From assembly GCA_050251195.1 (NCBI GenBank), contig JBFWNG010000001.1, forward strand, positions 248,001 through 312,000: 64,000 bases of DNA. Direction: 5' to 3'. The notes under the pieces were generated by a model, which saw only the letters and a list, made by a program, of their open reading frames with translations, was not told the origin of the DNA and did not search any database. Positions within the stretch are counted from its first letter, which is position 1, and each line of letters opens with the position of its first letter. A program made the translations under genes and the position numbers. Source of the stretch: JBFWNG01 sp050251195. Its GTDB lineage: Bacteria > Bdellovibrionota_B > Oligoflexia > Oligoflexales > Oligoflexaceae. Below, one piece after another: positions 1 through 8,215 of this stretch.

Positions 1-1695
1 ATCGACGAGAGGATGGAACATGCTCTCGTGAAGGGCATTACCGATTTCATCGAGGGCGATGTTTGGGAAGCCTTGGAAAAGTATGGCAAACCGCTCGCCG
101 TGATAGAGGGGCCGCTGATGCGAGGTATGCAGGTTGTTGGCGACTTGTTCGGTTCCGGCAAAATGTTTTTACCGCAAGTGGTAAAGAGCGCCCGCGTTAT
201 GAAGAAGGCCGTTGCGGTTCTCGAACCGAAAATGCTTGAAGAAAAAGAGAAGGGCGGGCAAAGCCGCAATACTAAGATTGTGCTGGCCACCGTAAAAGGC
301 GATGTGCACGATATCGGGAAAAATATCGTCGGCGTGGTGCTTGCTTGTAACGGATACGAGGTCATCGACCTTGGTGTGATGGTTCGCTGCGAAACGATCC
401 TCGAGAAGATCAAAGAGGTCAAAGCAGACATCGTTGGATTTAGCGGCCTCATCACGCCGTCTTTGGACGAAATGATTTACAACGTCAAAGAATTTACGCG
501 GCTTAATCTGAACATCCCCATTCTCATTGGCGGTGCGACCACGAGCAAGGCTCACACAGCGATTAAAATTGCTCCGCACTACAACCATATTGTGGCGCAT
601 GTTGATGATGCGTCGCGAGTGGTTGGCGCTTGCAATAACATTCTGAACAACGAGAATTTGAGTGCGTTCATTGAGGCACACAAAGAAGAACAAAACGTAT
701 TGAGGGAGCGTTACGAACAAAATCGGTCGCAGACGAGTCTTACTCCTCTGGAAGCGGCACGCGATCAACGTTTTCAATCCAAATGGGAACACCTCAATGC
801 TCCCGAGCCCAAGCTCGAGGGTGTCAAAGTATTTTCCAACGTGTCTTTGGAGGAAGTTCTTCCGTTTATTGACTGGTCGCCGTTCTTTTGGACTTGGGGG
901 ATCAAGGGGCATTACCCGCGGCTCCTCGAGTCGGAAAAATGGGGAGCGCAAGCGAGGGAGCTCTTCTCTGACGCGCAAACAATGATAAAAGATTTTATTA
1001 AAAATAAGCGATTGAATCTTAAGGCTGTCGTGGGTATTTGGCCTGCCGCAAGAGTTGGGGACGACGTAGACGTATATGCCGATAAACATCCGACACGTCT
1101 GCACTTCCTGCGGCAACAGCGAGAGAAGCAAGACGGAAATTTCCACTATTGTCTGGCGGACTTTGTCGCCGACAAGACCCAGGGCAAAGACTTCTTGGGC
1201 GGCTTTGCTGTTACGGCAGGGATCGAAGTCTCACAAATGGCCGCCAAATATGAGAAGGACAAGGACGATTACAACAGCATTCTCGTAAAGGCGCTCGGCG
1301 ACAGAATCGCCGAAGGCTTGGCTGAGTATATCCACAAAAAGGTTCGCGAGATCTGGGGTTACGAGTCAGCGGCTCCGATCGCTATAGAAGAACTCATCAA
1401 GGAAACGTACCGCGGCGTTCGACCAGCCCCCGGATACCCCGCATGTCCCGACCATACCGAAAAACGCACGCTATGGAAGCTCCTCGACGTTAAGAAAAAT
1501 GCTGGTATCTCGTTGACCGAAAATCTAGCCATGGATCCCCCGAGTTCGGTGTCCGGCTATTACTTCGGCCACCCCGATTCGAAATATTTCCGAGTCGGAC
1601 AAATAGGCAAGGACCAGGTCGAGGATTACGCCAAACGCAAAGGTGTTTCCGTCGAAGAAATCGAGCGCTGGCTCGGCTCCAATCTAGGGTATTAA
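1..1695 (+). CDS. metH: Cobalamin-dependent methionine synthase, C-terminal part (5' end outside window)
   Basis: This is the C-terminal ~564 residues of methionine synthase, which transfers a methyl group from methyltetrahydrofolate to homocysteine through cobalamin in the cytoplasm. The frame is open to base 1, so the N-terminal homocysteine and folate domains lie upstream. Visible in order are the cobalamin cap helices (about residues 1-85), the B12-binding Rossmann domain with the DVHDIG motif whose His is the lower cobalt ligand (about 101-106), a LIGGATTS segment, and the AdoMet reactivation domain from about 270 with RPAPGYPACPDH near residue 475. The reactivation domain is intact to its C-terminus. 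The 3' end abuts a triplicated repeat and faces a convergent aminotransferase gene. Confidence 0.97.
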   Translation: MDERMEHALVKGITDFIEGDVWEALEKYGKPLAVIEGPLMRGMQVVGDLFGSGKMFLPQVVKSARVMKKAVAVLEPKMLEEKEKGGQSRNTKIVLATVKGDVHDIGKNIVGVVLACNGYEVIDLGVMVRCETILEKIKEVKADIVGFSGLITPSLDEMIYNVKEFTRLNLNIPILIGGATTSKAHTAIKIAPHYNHIVAHVDDASRVVGACNNILNNENLSAFIEAHKEEQNVLRERYEQNRSQTSLTPLEAARDQRFQSKWEHLNAPEPKLEGVKVFSNVSLEEVLPFIDWSPFFWTWGIKGHYPRLLESEKWGAQARELFSDAQTMIKDFIKNKRLNLKAVVGIWPAARVGDDVDVYADKHPTRLHFLRQQREKQDGNFHYCLADFVADKTQGKDFLGGFAVTAGIEVSQMAAKYEKDKDDYNSILVKALGDRIAEGLAEYIHKKVREIWGYESAAPIAIEELIKETYRGVRPAPGYPACPDHTEKRTLWKLLDVKKNAGISLTENLAMDPPSSVSGYYFGHPDSKYFRVGQIGKDQVEDYAKRKGVSVEEIERWLGSNLGY

Positions 1696-1843
1696 TTATT
1701 GGGCGTTCGACTGTCCCCATAATTCATTCAAGGGACACCCGAGTGCCCCCTAACCAATTATTGGGCGTTCGACTGTCCCCATAATTCATTCAAGGGACAC
1801 CCGAGTGCCCCCTAACCAATTATTGGGCGTTCGACTGTCCCCA
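1694..1843. repeat. Triplicated 62-bp REP-like repeat, cluster A
   Basis: Two full units and one partial unit begin at 1694, 1756 and 1818 (period 62) and are identical over their shared length. Each has a core GGGCGTTCGACTGTCCC and a partner arm GGGACACCCGAGTGCCC that pair imperfectly (13 of 17) around an AT-rich loop. The cluster fills the gap between two convergent genes. The core is found in inverted orientation at 5273-5452. Confidence 0.9.
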
Positions 1844-1845
1844 TA

Positions 1846-3333
1846 TTATTTGTAGACTGGTCCGCGTTCCAAGGCTTTTCGCAGATGACCGATCACCAAA
1901 TCCACTTCGGGATTGGTGATTCGAAAGTGAGGTGTGAATCGCAAGGCATTTTTGCCTCCGTGGATAACGCCGATGCCTTGCTTGCGGAGGTAAGTCTCAA
2001 TGCCGGCAAAACCGACGACGGTGTAACCTTGTTCGCTGAGATCCATGGAGAAAAGCAGGCCAGTACCTTGAACCTTCGTGATGGCATTCGGAAATTCCTT
2101 CTTAAGTGCGTTGAGCCTGGCGAGAAAGTTTTCCCCTTGCGATCGGATGTTTTGTCTGACTTGTGATGTCATCATGCCTACGACCGTTGCCGAGACATCA
2201 CACGCTCTTGGGTTGGTCGTCATTGTATTTCCGTAAACGCCCTTCTTGTAGATCTTTGCCGTATTGTCCGTAAGGGCAAGAATGGAAAATGGATATTGGC
2301 CGGCATTTATGGCTTTCGAATAAGATTCCATGTCTGGAGCATCGAGTTTTTCGAAACCCGGATAGTCCGTAATGCTCAAATACCCCGTGGTTCGGAAGCC
2401 ACTTTGGATCGAGTCGATGATGAGGAGCGTGTCATTCTCCCTGGAGAGTTTACGAGCTAAGGCATAGAATTCAGGCGTAATCGCTTTACCTGGGTCGCCT
2501 TCTCCCATGACAGGCTCGATGATCATGCATTCGTAAAAAACGTTTTCTTGCTTTGCTTTTTTGAAGACCTGTTCAAGTTGTTCCTTATTATTTGGTTCGA
2601 TAGTGGTGAGGTTGTCGAGGCCGCGAAACGAAGCAAGATTTTGGTATGCCTTACGTGACGAATCGGAAACCTGCGCAGGGCGTTCTGTTCGACCATGGAA
2701 GCTACCCTTGTGAACAATTGTCTTGATGATTTTACCTGCATGTGGCGCACCGGGATCAGTTAGGTCTTTTGCCCTGAGGTCAGCAATGCGCAACGCCACG
2801 GTCATGGCTTCAGAACCGCTGTTCATGCAAATAAAGCGGTCGAATGGTGGTTTGCTTCTGTTTTGACCAATCTCCTTGTGGAGCGCGTCGATGAGGCGGC
2901 GATGGCTAAAGCTCGGTGTCATGACATTTGCCATGGTCTGTGGTTTCGCCATGGCATCCAACACCGTTGTAGGATTATGGCCGAAACCGAGCATTCCGTA
3001 GCCGCCGGAATCGTGAAGGAGCGCGCCATAGGCGGTGATGATCCATGGGCCTTTGGCGGCGATAGGAATGTAAGGATTAACCTGAGATTCGGGGTAGAAA
3101 TTCACATAAAATTTTTGCAGTTCTTCAATGGCATCCTTTTCCGACAAAGTGAGGAGTTTTCCAAACTCACTCTTGATCCGTTGGAAATTTGATTTTGCCT
3201 CTTCCGCAACAGCTTGCAGGTGGACATCACCCTGGAAAGTCCCTACAATCCCGAAATCGAGACCCTGCGTTTCCGCTGTGCCTGTTTGAGCACGTATTTC
3301 TCTGAGTATATCCTCGACCTTCATAGCAGCCAT
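1846..3333 (-). CDS. Class-III PLP-dependent aminotransferase, substrate unknown
   Basis: About 495 residues of a fold-type I class-III aminotransferase. The NSGSEAMTVALR segment is the cofactor phosphate-binding region, IIEPVMGEGD and IIDSIQSGF correspond to the usual Asp/Gln cofactor motifs, and the Lys in ESYSKAINAGQYP is the likely Schiff-base lysine. The family moves amino groups between an omega-amine or amino acid and a keto acid. The motifs are divergent from textbook GabT or ArgD (SYSKAI in place of LAKG), so I cannot name a substrate; a lysine 6-aminotransferase-like enzyme is possible. An upstream GTG at 3366 is open, but the ATG at 3333 follows AAGG at a suitable distance; ATG at 3324 is an alternative. 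It lies directly behind the hemW-like gene. Confidence 0.85.
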   Translation of the reverse strand: MAAMKVEDILREIRAQTGTAETQGLDFGIVGTFQGDVHLQAVAEEAKSNFQRIKSEFGKLLTLSEKDAIEELQKFYVNFYPESQVNPYIPIAAKGPWIITAYGALLHDSGGYGMLGFGHNPTTVLDAMAKPQTMANVMTPSFSHRRLIDALHKEIGQNRSKPPFDRFICMNSGSEAMTVALRIADLRAKDLTDPGAPHAGKIIKTIVHKGSFHGRTERPAQVSDSSRKAYQNLASFRGLDNLTTIEPNNKEQLEQVFKKAKQENVFYECMIIEPVMGEGDPGKAITPEFYALARKLSRENDTLLIIDSIQSGFRTTGYLSITDYPGFEKLDAPDMESYSKAINAGQYPFSILALTDNTAKIYKKGVYGNTMTTNPRACDVSATVVGMMTSQVRQNIRSQGENFLARLNALKKEFPNAITKVQGTGLLFSMDLSEQGYTVVGFAGIETYLRKQGIGVIHGGKNALRFTPHFRITNPEVDLVIGHLRKALERGPVYK

Positions 3334-3365
3334 CCTGATGAACCTTGTAAATATTATCCCAAGCA

Positions 3366-4553
3366 CTAGCGAAACGATAAAGAAGCGTAACTTGCCCAGC
3401 TCGCCTCTCTAAACCACTCGCTCTCAGTCAAACGAATGAAATCACCGCTAATCTGTAGACACCCCTCCTCAATTCCTTGTTCGATGATGGGATGTGGGGA
3501 GAATGAAAATCGCGTTATATCCTTGATTTTTTGGAGGCTTGCCCCTTCTTTGGTTCTTAGACTTGAACCAAGATACTCGTCCAACCAACTTGATCGGTCT
3601 CTCATGTCGATGGCCGTGTGTGTTGCAAGCCACTTGCTCCAGTCTTGGGGGCCGTCAAAGTTTTGGCTGTTAAATCCGACAAGCGAATCGGTATTTTTGA
3701 AACGGATCCCGATGGCTTCTTCGGATGGTAGGTAGCTATGTGCACCTGCACCCGCTCCGATATAGTAATTATTCTTCCAGTAAAGTGCGTTGTGCACGGT
3801 GTGAAAACCGCTTTTACTCCAGTTCGAAACTTCGTCATGGTCGTAGTGTTTCGCAGCAAGAGTTCGGCACGCGTCCGCGTACATTGTCAGCTCAGTGGTG
3901 TCGGCAGCCGCGGTGATTATGCCACGCTGTTGCTTGCGTCCGAGAGTTGTCTTGGGCTCATACGTGAGGCCATATAAGCTTAGGTGCGCCAAGTCTAGAC
4001 CAATGAACATTTCGAGATCGTGTGCCAATTCTTGTGGCGTTTGACTAGGAATTCCGTAGATGAGATCTATGTTGATGTTCGCGAAAACAGATTTTGCTTC
4101 CTCTACGGCTTTAAAGCTTCTTGCGGAGCTATGATAGCGCGTGAGAAATTTCAGGTGGCGCTCGTTGAACGACTGAATTCCAACGGAAAGCCGATTGAAG
4201 CCCGTTTCTGCCCAATAATCTAGATTCTCTCTTTTGAGATCTTCAGGATTGGCTTCCAAAGAAATTTCGACCCCTTCCAGGTTGAAATAAGATGAAATGA
4301 GCGAAAGGATGGAGCCATAGGGTTCAGTAAACATTCCTGGAGTGCCCCCACCAAAAAAAATCGACACGAGTTTGAGTCCACTTTTTTGAGCCGTTATGTT
4401 CTCGAGCATAACGCGGAGACTGCGCTTGACTTGATCAAAATACTGCGTTGAAAACTCTTTCGAAAAATGAGCTGTTTTTACAAACTGGCAGTAGTGGCAA
4501 ATCGAGCGGCAAAAGGGAATATGTATATATATCCCGAACGGTTGCAAGACCAT
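3366..4553 (-). CDS. hemW: HemW-like radical SAM protein (coproporphyrinogen oxidase-like)
   Basis: A 395-residue radical SAM protein of the HemN/HemW family. The [4Fe-4S] ligands are Cys15, Cys19 and Cys22 in PFCRSICHYCQF, with the CxxxCxxCxF pattern of HemW rather than HemN. FFGGGTP (SAM contact), EANPEDL and SVGIQSFNERHLKFLTRYH are all family hallmarks. HemW is known as a heme chaperone, whereas HemN oxidises coproporphyrinogen III, so the name should be read as HemW-like. The stop is followed almost at once by the aminotransferase gene, and the small membrane-protein gene sits about 80 bases upstream on the same strand, which suggests one transcript. Confidence 0.9.
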   Translation of the reverse strand: MVLQPFGIYIHIPFCRSICHYCQFVKTAHFSKEFSTQYFDQVKRSLRVMLENITAQKSGLKLVSIFFGGGTPGMFTEPYGSILSLISSYFNLEGVEISLEANPEDLKRENLDYWAETGFNRLSVGIQSFNERHLKFLTRYHSSARSFKAVEEAKSVFANINIDLIYGIPSQTPQELAHDLEMFIGLDLAHLSLYGLTYEPKTTLGRKQQRGIITAAADTTELTMYADACRTLAAKHYDHDEVSNWSKSGFHTVHNALYWKNNYYIGAGAGAHSYLPSEEAIGIRFKNTDSLVGFNSQNFDGPQDWSKWLATHTAIDMRDRSSWLDEYLGSSLRTKEGASLQKIKDITRFSFSPHPIIEQGIEEGCLQISGDFIRLTESEWFREASWASYASLSFR

Positions 4554-4636
4554 CCTCCTTGCTAAACGAGCACAGCCTAATGTCTAGGGCCGTAAAAAGC
4601 AAGAGATCCTTCCCTTGGACCATGCTAGATGAGACG

Positions 4637-5092
4637 TTAAGGTCTGGGGGCTTTTCGAGCAGGTTTATGGTCGGAATTTTGCCAAAGGTGGTCAAAGTAG
4701 TTGAGAATCGGCGAATTTTGAACGTGTTCAACCTGAGTATGTACCATCTGATCAATGAAATGGTGATGTCTTTTATACACTTGAAGCGTGACTTGATAGG
4801 CAAGGAACCCTATTGCCAAAAGTAAAGCGGCTAAGATCAGCCAGCCCTTGGCAGAGGACTGCTTGGTCGTAATCACAATATTCCGGTTGTTGTACACGTC
4901 TTGTATTATCATGAGATTCTGGCGTCGGGCTTGTGGATTTCTGGGTACAAATTGATAGTACTGTCGTTGCATTGGAGGAGAAAACCTATTTCGTAACGTC
5001 CGAGATAAGCGTGCAATTGCGTTGCGAGTCGGATCAAAAATGATCATCGACGTATTCGATCGTACAGTTTTTGCACCTCGGTCCACAATCAC
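4637..5092 (-). CDS. Small single-pass membrane protein, unknown function
   Basis: A 151-residue protein I do not recognise. It has a basic N-terminal half rich in Arg, Asn and Gln, one clear membrane segment (GWLILAALLLAIGFLAYQV, about residues 83-101), then a His-rich stretch (KRHHHF) and a short basic tail (KPARKAPRP). It is on the same strand as hemW and the aminotransferase and probably leads that group. The start is not certain: Met16 and Met41 are in frame. No enzyme motif is visible. Confidence 0.55.
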   Translation of the reverse strand: MIVDRGAKTVRSNTSMIIFDPTRNAIARLSRTLRNRFSPPMQRQYYQFVPRNPQARRQNLMIIQDVYNNRNIVITTKQSSAKGWLILAALLLAIGFLAYQVTLQVYKRHHHFIDQMVHTQVEHVQNSPILNYFDHLWQNSDHKPARKAPRP

Positions 5093-5471
5093 CTCAAACC
5101 AACCCGCTATGCGTAAGGCAAACCTAGCCTTACGGTTGGCGAAGCAAGGAAAATGCCAGCCGAGACGAAAAAAATACTCAACTATTTCCGAGTGTTATTG
5201 CATCGAAAGAGAAGGTTTGGCAACAATTTCGACGTTATGGTGACTGAATTTTGGACGGAAATCCTCTGGGAGAATTAAGGGGACAGTCGGACGCCCAATA
5301 ATTCATTGGGGGGACGGGTGGCTGTCACTGAAGGGAATTAAGGGGACAGTCGAACGCCCAATAATTCGTTGGGGGGACGGGTGGCTGTCACTGAAGGGAA
5401 TTAAGGGGACAGTCGAACGCCCAATAATTCGTTGGGGGGACGGGTGGCTGTCCTGGGCTCGGGTTTGTGTT
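5093..5471. other. Intergenic stretch without a supported gene; holds repeat cluster B
   Basis: Bases 5093-5272 are presumably the promoter region of the small membrane protein on the minus strand. The rest is the 63-bp triplicated repeat. Open frames here read through the repeat and give periodic peptides, so I do not call a gene. Confidence 0.7.
5273..5452. repeat. Triplicated 63-bp REP-like repeat, cluster B (inverted relative to cluster A)
   Basis: Units start at 5273, 5336 and 5399 (period 63). Each contains GGGGACAGTCGAACGCCC followed by AATAATT, the exact reverse complement of the core in cluster A; the first unit has one base change in the core. The second half of the unit (GGGGGGACGGGTGGCTGTC) differs from cluster A. 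GACAG and CTGTC inside the unit can pair. It follows the 3' end of the poly-proline lipoprotein gene. Confidence 0.9.
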
Positions 5472-6176
5472 TTACTTCTTGCTGTAGCGGAGGGTGAGGC
5501 TAAGATTGAATTCCGTGTGCTCGCAGTCACCGTCGTTGTCATCCCCTGTGGTGATAAGCGAGAAATCGAGTTCGTTTTTCCCGAGTTGACGGTTTGCCAA
5601 TTCTCGGATTTCACTTGTCGTGAAGTTGACGTTAAAAGGACCTGCCTGATCGTGCCCCGGCACGTCGCAAGATGCTCCTATACAGTAGGGCGGCAAGGTA
5701 TCATCGAGATCGGCTGGCTGTCCTTTTATTTTGTCGAAATTCCAGATGTAGAGGTTGCCGTCCTTTTGCAGAAGATCCATCATATTTCCGTTGCTGCCAA
5801 CGAGAACATATTTGTCCAAGGTGAAGATCAAAAAGTCGTCGTAGCGAAGATCGCTAACGCTTGATTCAATATTTATTTCGCAGAGTACTATGTTGGCCGG
5901 AATGGGAACATTCAGAGTTTGGGTTGAGATCGCCTGATGAAAACCGTTTTTTCTATCCAGGTTCCCGTTTTGATTGAACGCGCATTCAGCGCTTGCGGGA
6001 AAGTTTAACGTTTGAGAGAGCGTTTCGGTGTTAGAAGGACTGCATACGCCTGGCGGCGGGGGTGGCGGCGGCGGCGGCGCTGCTGCCGCTTTTTTCTCCG
6101 TACCCGCAAATTTCGTCGTGTTGCACGCGATGGCGAGCAAGCAAGTTGTAACGATGAGCGTTGAACGCATTTTCAT
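5472..6176 (-). CDS. Lipoprotein with a poly-proline linker, unknown function
   Basis: About 234 residues. The N-terminus MKMRSTLIVTTCLLAIAC is a lipoprotein signal with the acylated Cys followed by Asn, so export to the outer membrane is likely. After a short Lys/Ala stretch comes a run of nine prolines, encoded by a very GC-rich tract, then a roughly 200-residue beta-rich domain with several Cys (CSPS, CEIN, CIGAS, CDVPGHD, CEHTE) and no catalytic motif I recognise. The C-terminus (LTLRYSKK) ends in a beta strand. I chose ATG 6176 because the longer frame upstream would place a hydrophilic extension before the signal peptide. Confidence 0.8.
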   Translation of the reverse strand: MKMRSTLIVTTCLLAIACNTTKFAGTEKKAAAAPPPPPPPPPGVCSPSNTETLSQTLNFPASAECAFNQNGNLDRKNGFHQAISTQTLNVPIPANIVLCEINIESSVSDLRYDDFLIFTLDKYVLVGSNGNMMDLLQKDGNLYIWNFDKIKGQPADLDDTLPPYCIGASCDVPGHDQAGPFNVNFTTSEIRELANRQLGKNELDFSLITTGDDNDGDCEHTEFNLSLTLRYSKK

Positions 6177-6426
6177 TAGATTCCGAGATAATTTGAGTAA
6201 CTCTCTTAATATTATAAGGTCTTTTGAATTGAATGACAATAAACGGCTTACGCCCCCTCTTTTTCATAGAGAAAAACGTCACGGTTTTGAGACATATGTC
6301 AGGTCTTACGGACAAAATACTCGAAAAACCTTTGTGATTTGGCGGGTTTTTAGGCACGCCGATTGCAAATCGTGCTCTTGGGACGGTTAATGCGCAAAAT
6401 TAAAATATAGGTCGAGGAGGTAACGC

Positions 6427-6627
6427 ATGAGCGTGGTTAATAAAGATTGCCTTAAGAAAATGCTGAGCCTCGTCGGTTTGCGTAAATCGGACGGAAAGTT
6501 GTTGATACCTGCCGCAAAGATCAACGAAAAGCCTGAGGAAAAAATTGAAATATCGGTCGATATGCAGGAATGGGTTCAGTACGAAGAGAGGCTTAGTGAT
6601 AGGACAGATTGGTCGTATTACAGCTAG
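6427..6627 (+). CDS. Small 66-residue protein, unknown
   Basis: A short open frame preceded by a strong ribosome binding site (GAGGAGG, spacing about 7), which is the main reason to call it. The product is charged (KPEEKIEIS, EERLSDRTDW), has no membrane segment and no family I recognise. Its last 35 bases overlap the 3' end of the convergent hybrid kinase gene. It is the only gene here facing the phosphorelay operon, so a link to that pathway is possible but unproven. Confidence 0.6.
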   Translation: MSVVNKDCLKKMLSLVGLRKSDGKLLIPAAKINEKPEEKIEISVDMQEWVQYEERLSDRTDWSYYS

Positions 6628-8215
6628 ATGGTTTTTGTAAGGTAGATTCGGGAAGATTATTTAGGACCGTATCGATCAGATTCTTAATTTCGACGGGTTT
6701 GGTGAGATGGGCGCTGAACCCTGCCGCTAGGCATTTCTGTCTTTCTTCTTCCATAGCGTGTGCAGTAAAGGCGATCACAGGCGAAGCAACCTTACCCGCC
6801 TTCAACTGTGCTAGTGTCTCGAAACCGTCTATGCCGGGCATCTGAATATCCAGCAGAATAATGTCGAATGACTCTCTCTTCGAATAATCGATTCCCTCGT
6901 ACCCGGATTCCGCCGTGGAGACCTTAGCTCCCGACAACTCCAGAATTCGTTTGATAAAGTTTCGGACATGCTTTGAATCGTCGATAAGAAGTACCTTTAC
7001 ATCGCGCAAAGCCTCAGGGTTAATTTGCTGACTTATAGGCCGTGTCGACGCTTCCCCGGAGCGAATCTGTGAAGGCACACCTGTCTCGACAGCAAATTCC
7101 AGTTCGAATCTGCAGCCTTTCTGTTCCATTCCCTGACAAAGGCGTATTTTACCTCCCACAGAATCCATGACCTTGCGGGCTATTGTTAGACCTAGACCCG
7201 TTCCGCCATACAGTCGGGTTGTCGAATCATCCAGTTGTGAAAACGGTTCGAAGATTTTGTGGTAGTTTTCTTGTGCGATTCCGGGGCCGGTATCTTCAAC
7301 CGAAATCTTGAGCATGTGGTAACCACCCTTGGGAATAAGATCGCTTTCGACGCAGACGCTACCTTGTCTGGTAAACTTGATAGCGTTGTCGATAAGAATA
7401 GAGAGAACCTGCTTTAACCTCGTGGGATCTATCTTGACCGATTGTCTGGCGTCGCCGTTGATCTTGAAACATAGATCAAGGTTCTTATTTATTGCCCGGC
7501 TTTCGAACATACTTCCAAGCTTTTTAAATATGTCGTCCATCGTGACAAGGCTTGGATTCACGACGACATTGTCCGACTCTATATTTGAAAGGTCTAGAAT
7601 ATCGTCGATGAGCTGGGTGAGATGTTTACTATTTTCGATGATGCCATCGATAAACTTCGATTTCTCTTGTTCAACGACCTGCGGCTCCCGAGCAAGTTCC
7701 GCGTAACTCATGATAGCGCTCAAGGGTGTTCTAATTTCATGGCTAACGTTCATGAGAAAGCGGCTCTTGAGTCGGTTGGCGATTTCCGCTCGATCTTTGA
7801 GTTGTTCCAATTCCTGCAAACGCTTCGTTAATGCATTTCTCGCAGACGAAAGCTCGACGAACGTTCTTATCTTGCTTCTCGTTACGTGCGGATCCAGCGG
7901 CTTATACAAAAAGTCCACGGCGCCCTTTTCATAGCCTTCAAAGATCATCTGATTGTCGCGATCTGTCGCAGAAACAAAAATTATTGGGAAATCTTCGTAG
8001 CGTCTCCGTCCTCTAATAATTCCAGCCAGTTCGAATCCGCTCATCTCGGGCATGTTAACGTCGATCAAGGCGAGAGTGAATTCCTGTTCGAGAAATAATT
8101 CTAGCGCTTGGGGCCCTGATGACGCTAGGTGAACATTGAGAGACAACGGCTTCAATATTGAATACAGCGCTTTAAGATTTTCAACTTTGTCGTCCACGAT
8201 CAAGACGCTCGTCAT
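6593..8215 (-). CDS. Hybrid sensor kinase, REC-HisKA-HATPase-REC
   Basis: 540 residues with no membrane segment, hence cytoplasmic. Receiver 1 spans about residues 1-120 with phosphoacceptor Asp52 (ALIDVNMPEMSG) and the switch Lys in YKPL. The kinase phosphoacceptor is His159 in NVSHEIRTPL, followed by the ATPase domain (DNAIKFT, DTGPGI, GGTGLGL). Receiver 2 from about 412 has LLDIQMPGIDG and TKPV. It is the last gene of a four-gene unit and overlaps the kinase upstream by ATGA. The N-terminal receiver suggests that kinase output is set by phosphotransfer rather than by a sensed ligand. Confidence 0.95.
   Translation of the reverse strand: MTSVLIVDDKVENLKALYSILKPLSLNVHLASSGPQALELFLEQEFTLALIDVNMPEMSGFELAGIIRGRRRYEDFPIIFVSATDRDNQMIFEGYEKGAVDFLYKPLDPHVTRSKIRTFVELSSARNALTKRLQELEQLKDRAEIANRLKSRFLMNVSHEIRTPLSAIMSYAELAREPQVVEQEKSKFIDGIIENSKHLTQLIDDILDLSNIESDNVVVNPSLVTMDDIFKKLGSMFESRAINKNLDLCFKINGDARQSVKIDPTRLKQVLSILIDNAIKFTRQGSVCVESDLIPKGGYHMLKISVEDTGPGIAQENYHKIFEPFSQLDDSTTRLYGGTGLGLTIARKVMDSVGGKIRLCQGMEQKGCRFELEFAVETGVPSQIRSGEASTRPISQQINPEALRDVKVLLIDDSKHVRNFIKRILELSGAKVSTAESGYEGIDYSKRESFDIILLDIQMPGIDGFETLAQLKAGKVASPVIAFTAHAMEEERQKCLAAGFSAHLTKPVEIKNLIDTVLNNLPESTLQKPSSCNTTNLSYH

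Noticed and set aside
169..1146. Long minus-strand open frame opposite metH
   Set aside because: Low-complexity composition and no ribosome site; metH in the other strand is unambiguous.
1694..1843. Regular repeats that could suggest a CRISPR array
   Set aside because: The whole 62-bp unit is repeated without unique spacers, and no cas gene is present.
5303..5614. Minus-strand frame giving periodic SPQRIIGRSTV peptide
   Set aside because: It is a translation of the 63-bp repeat running into the lipoprotein gene in another frame.
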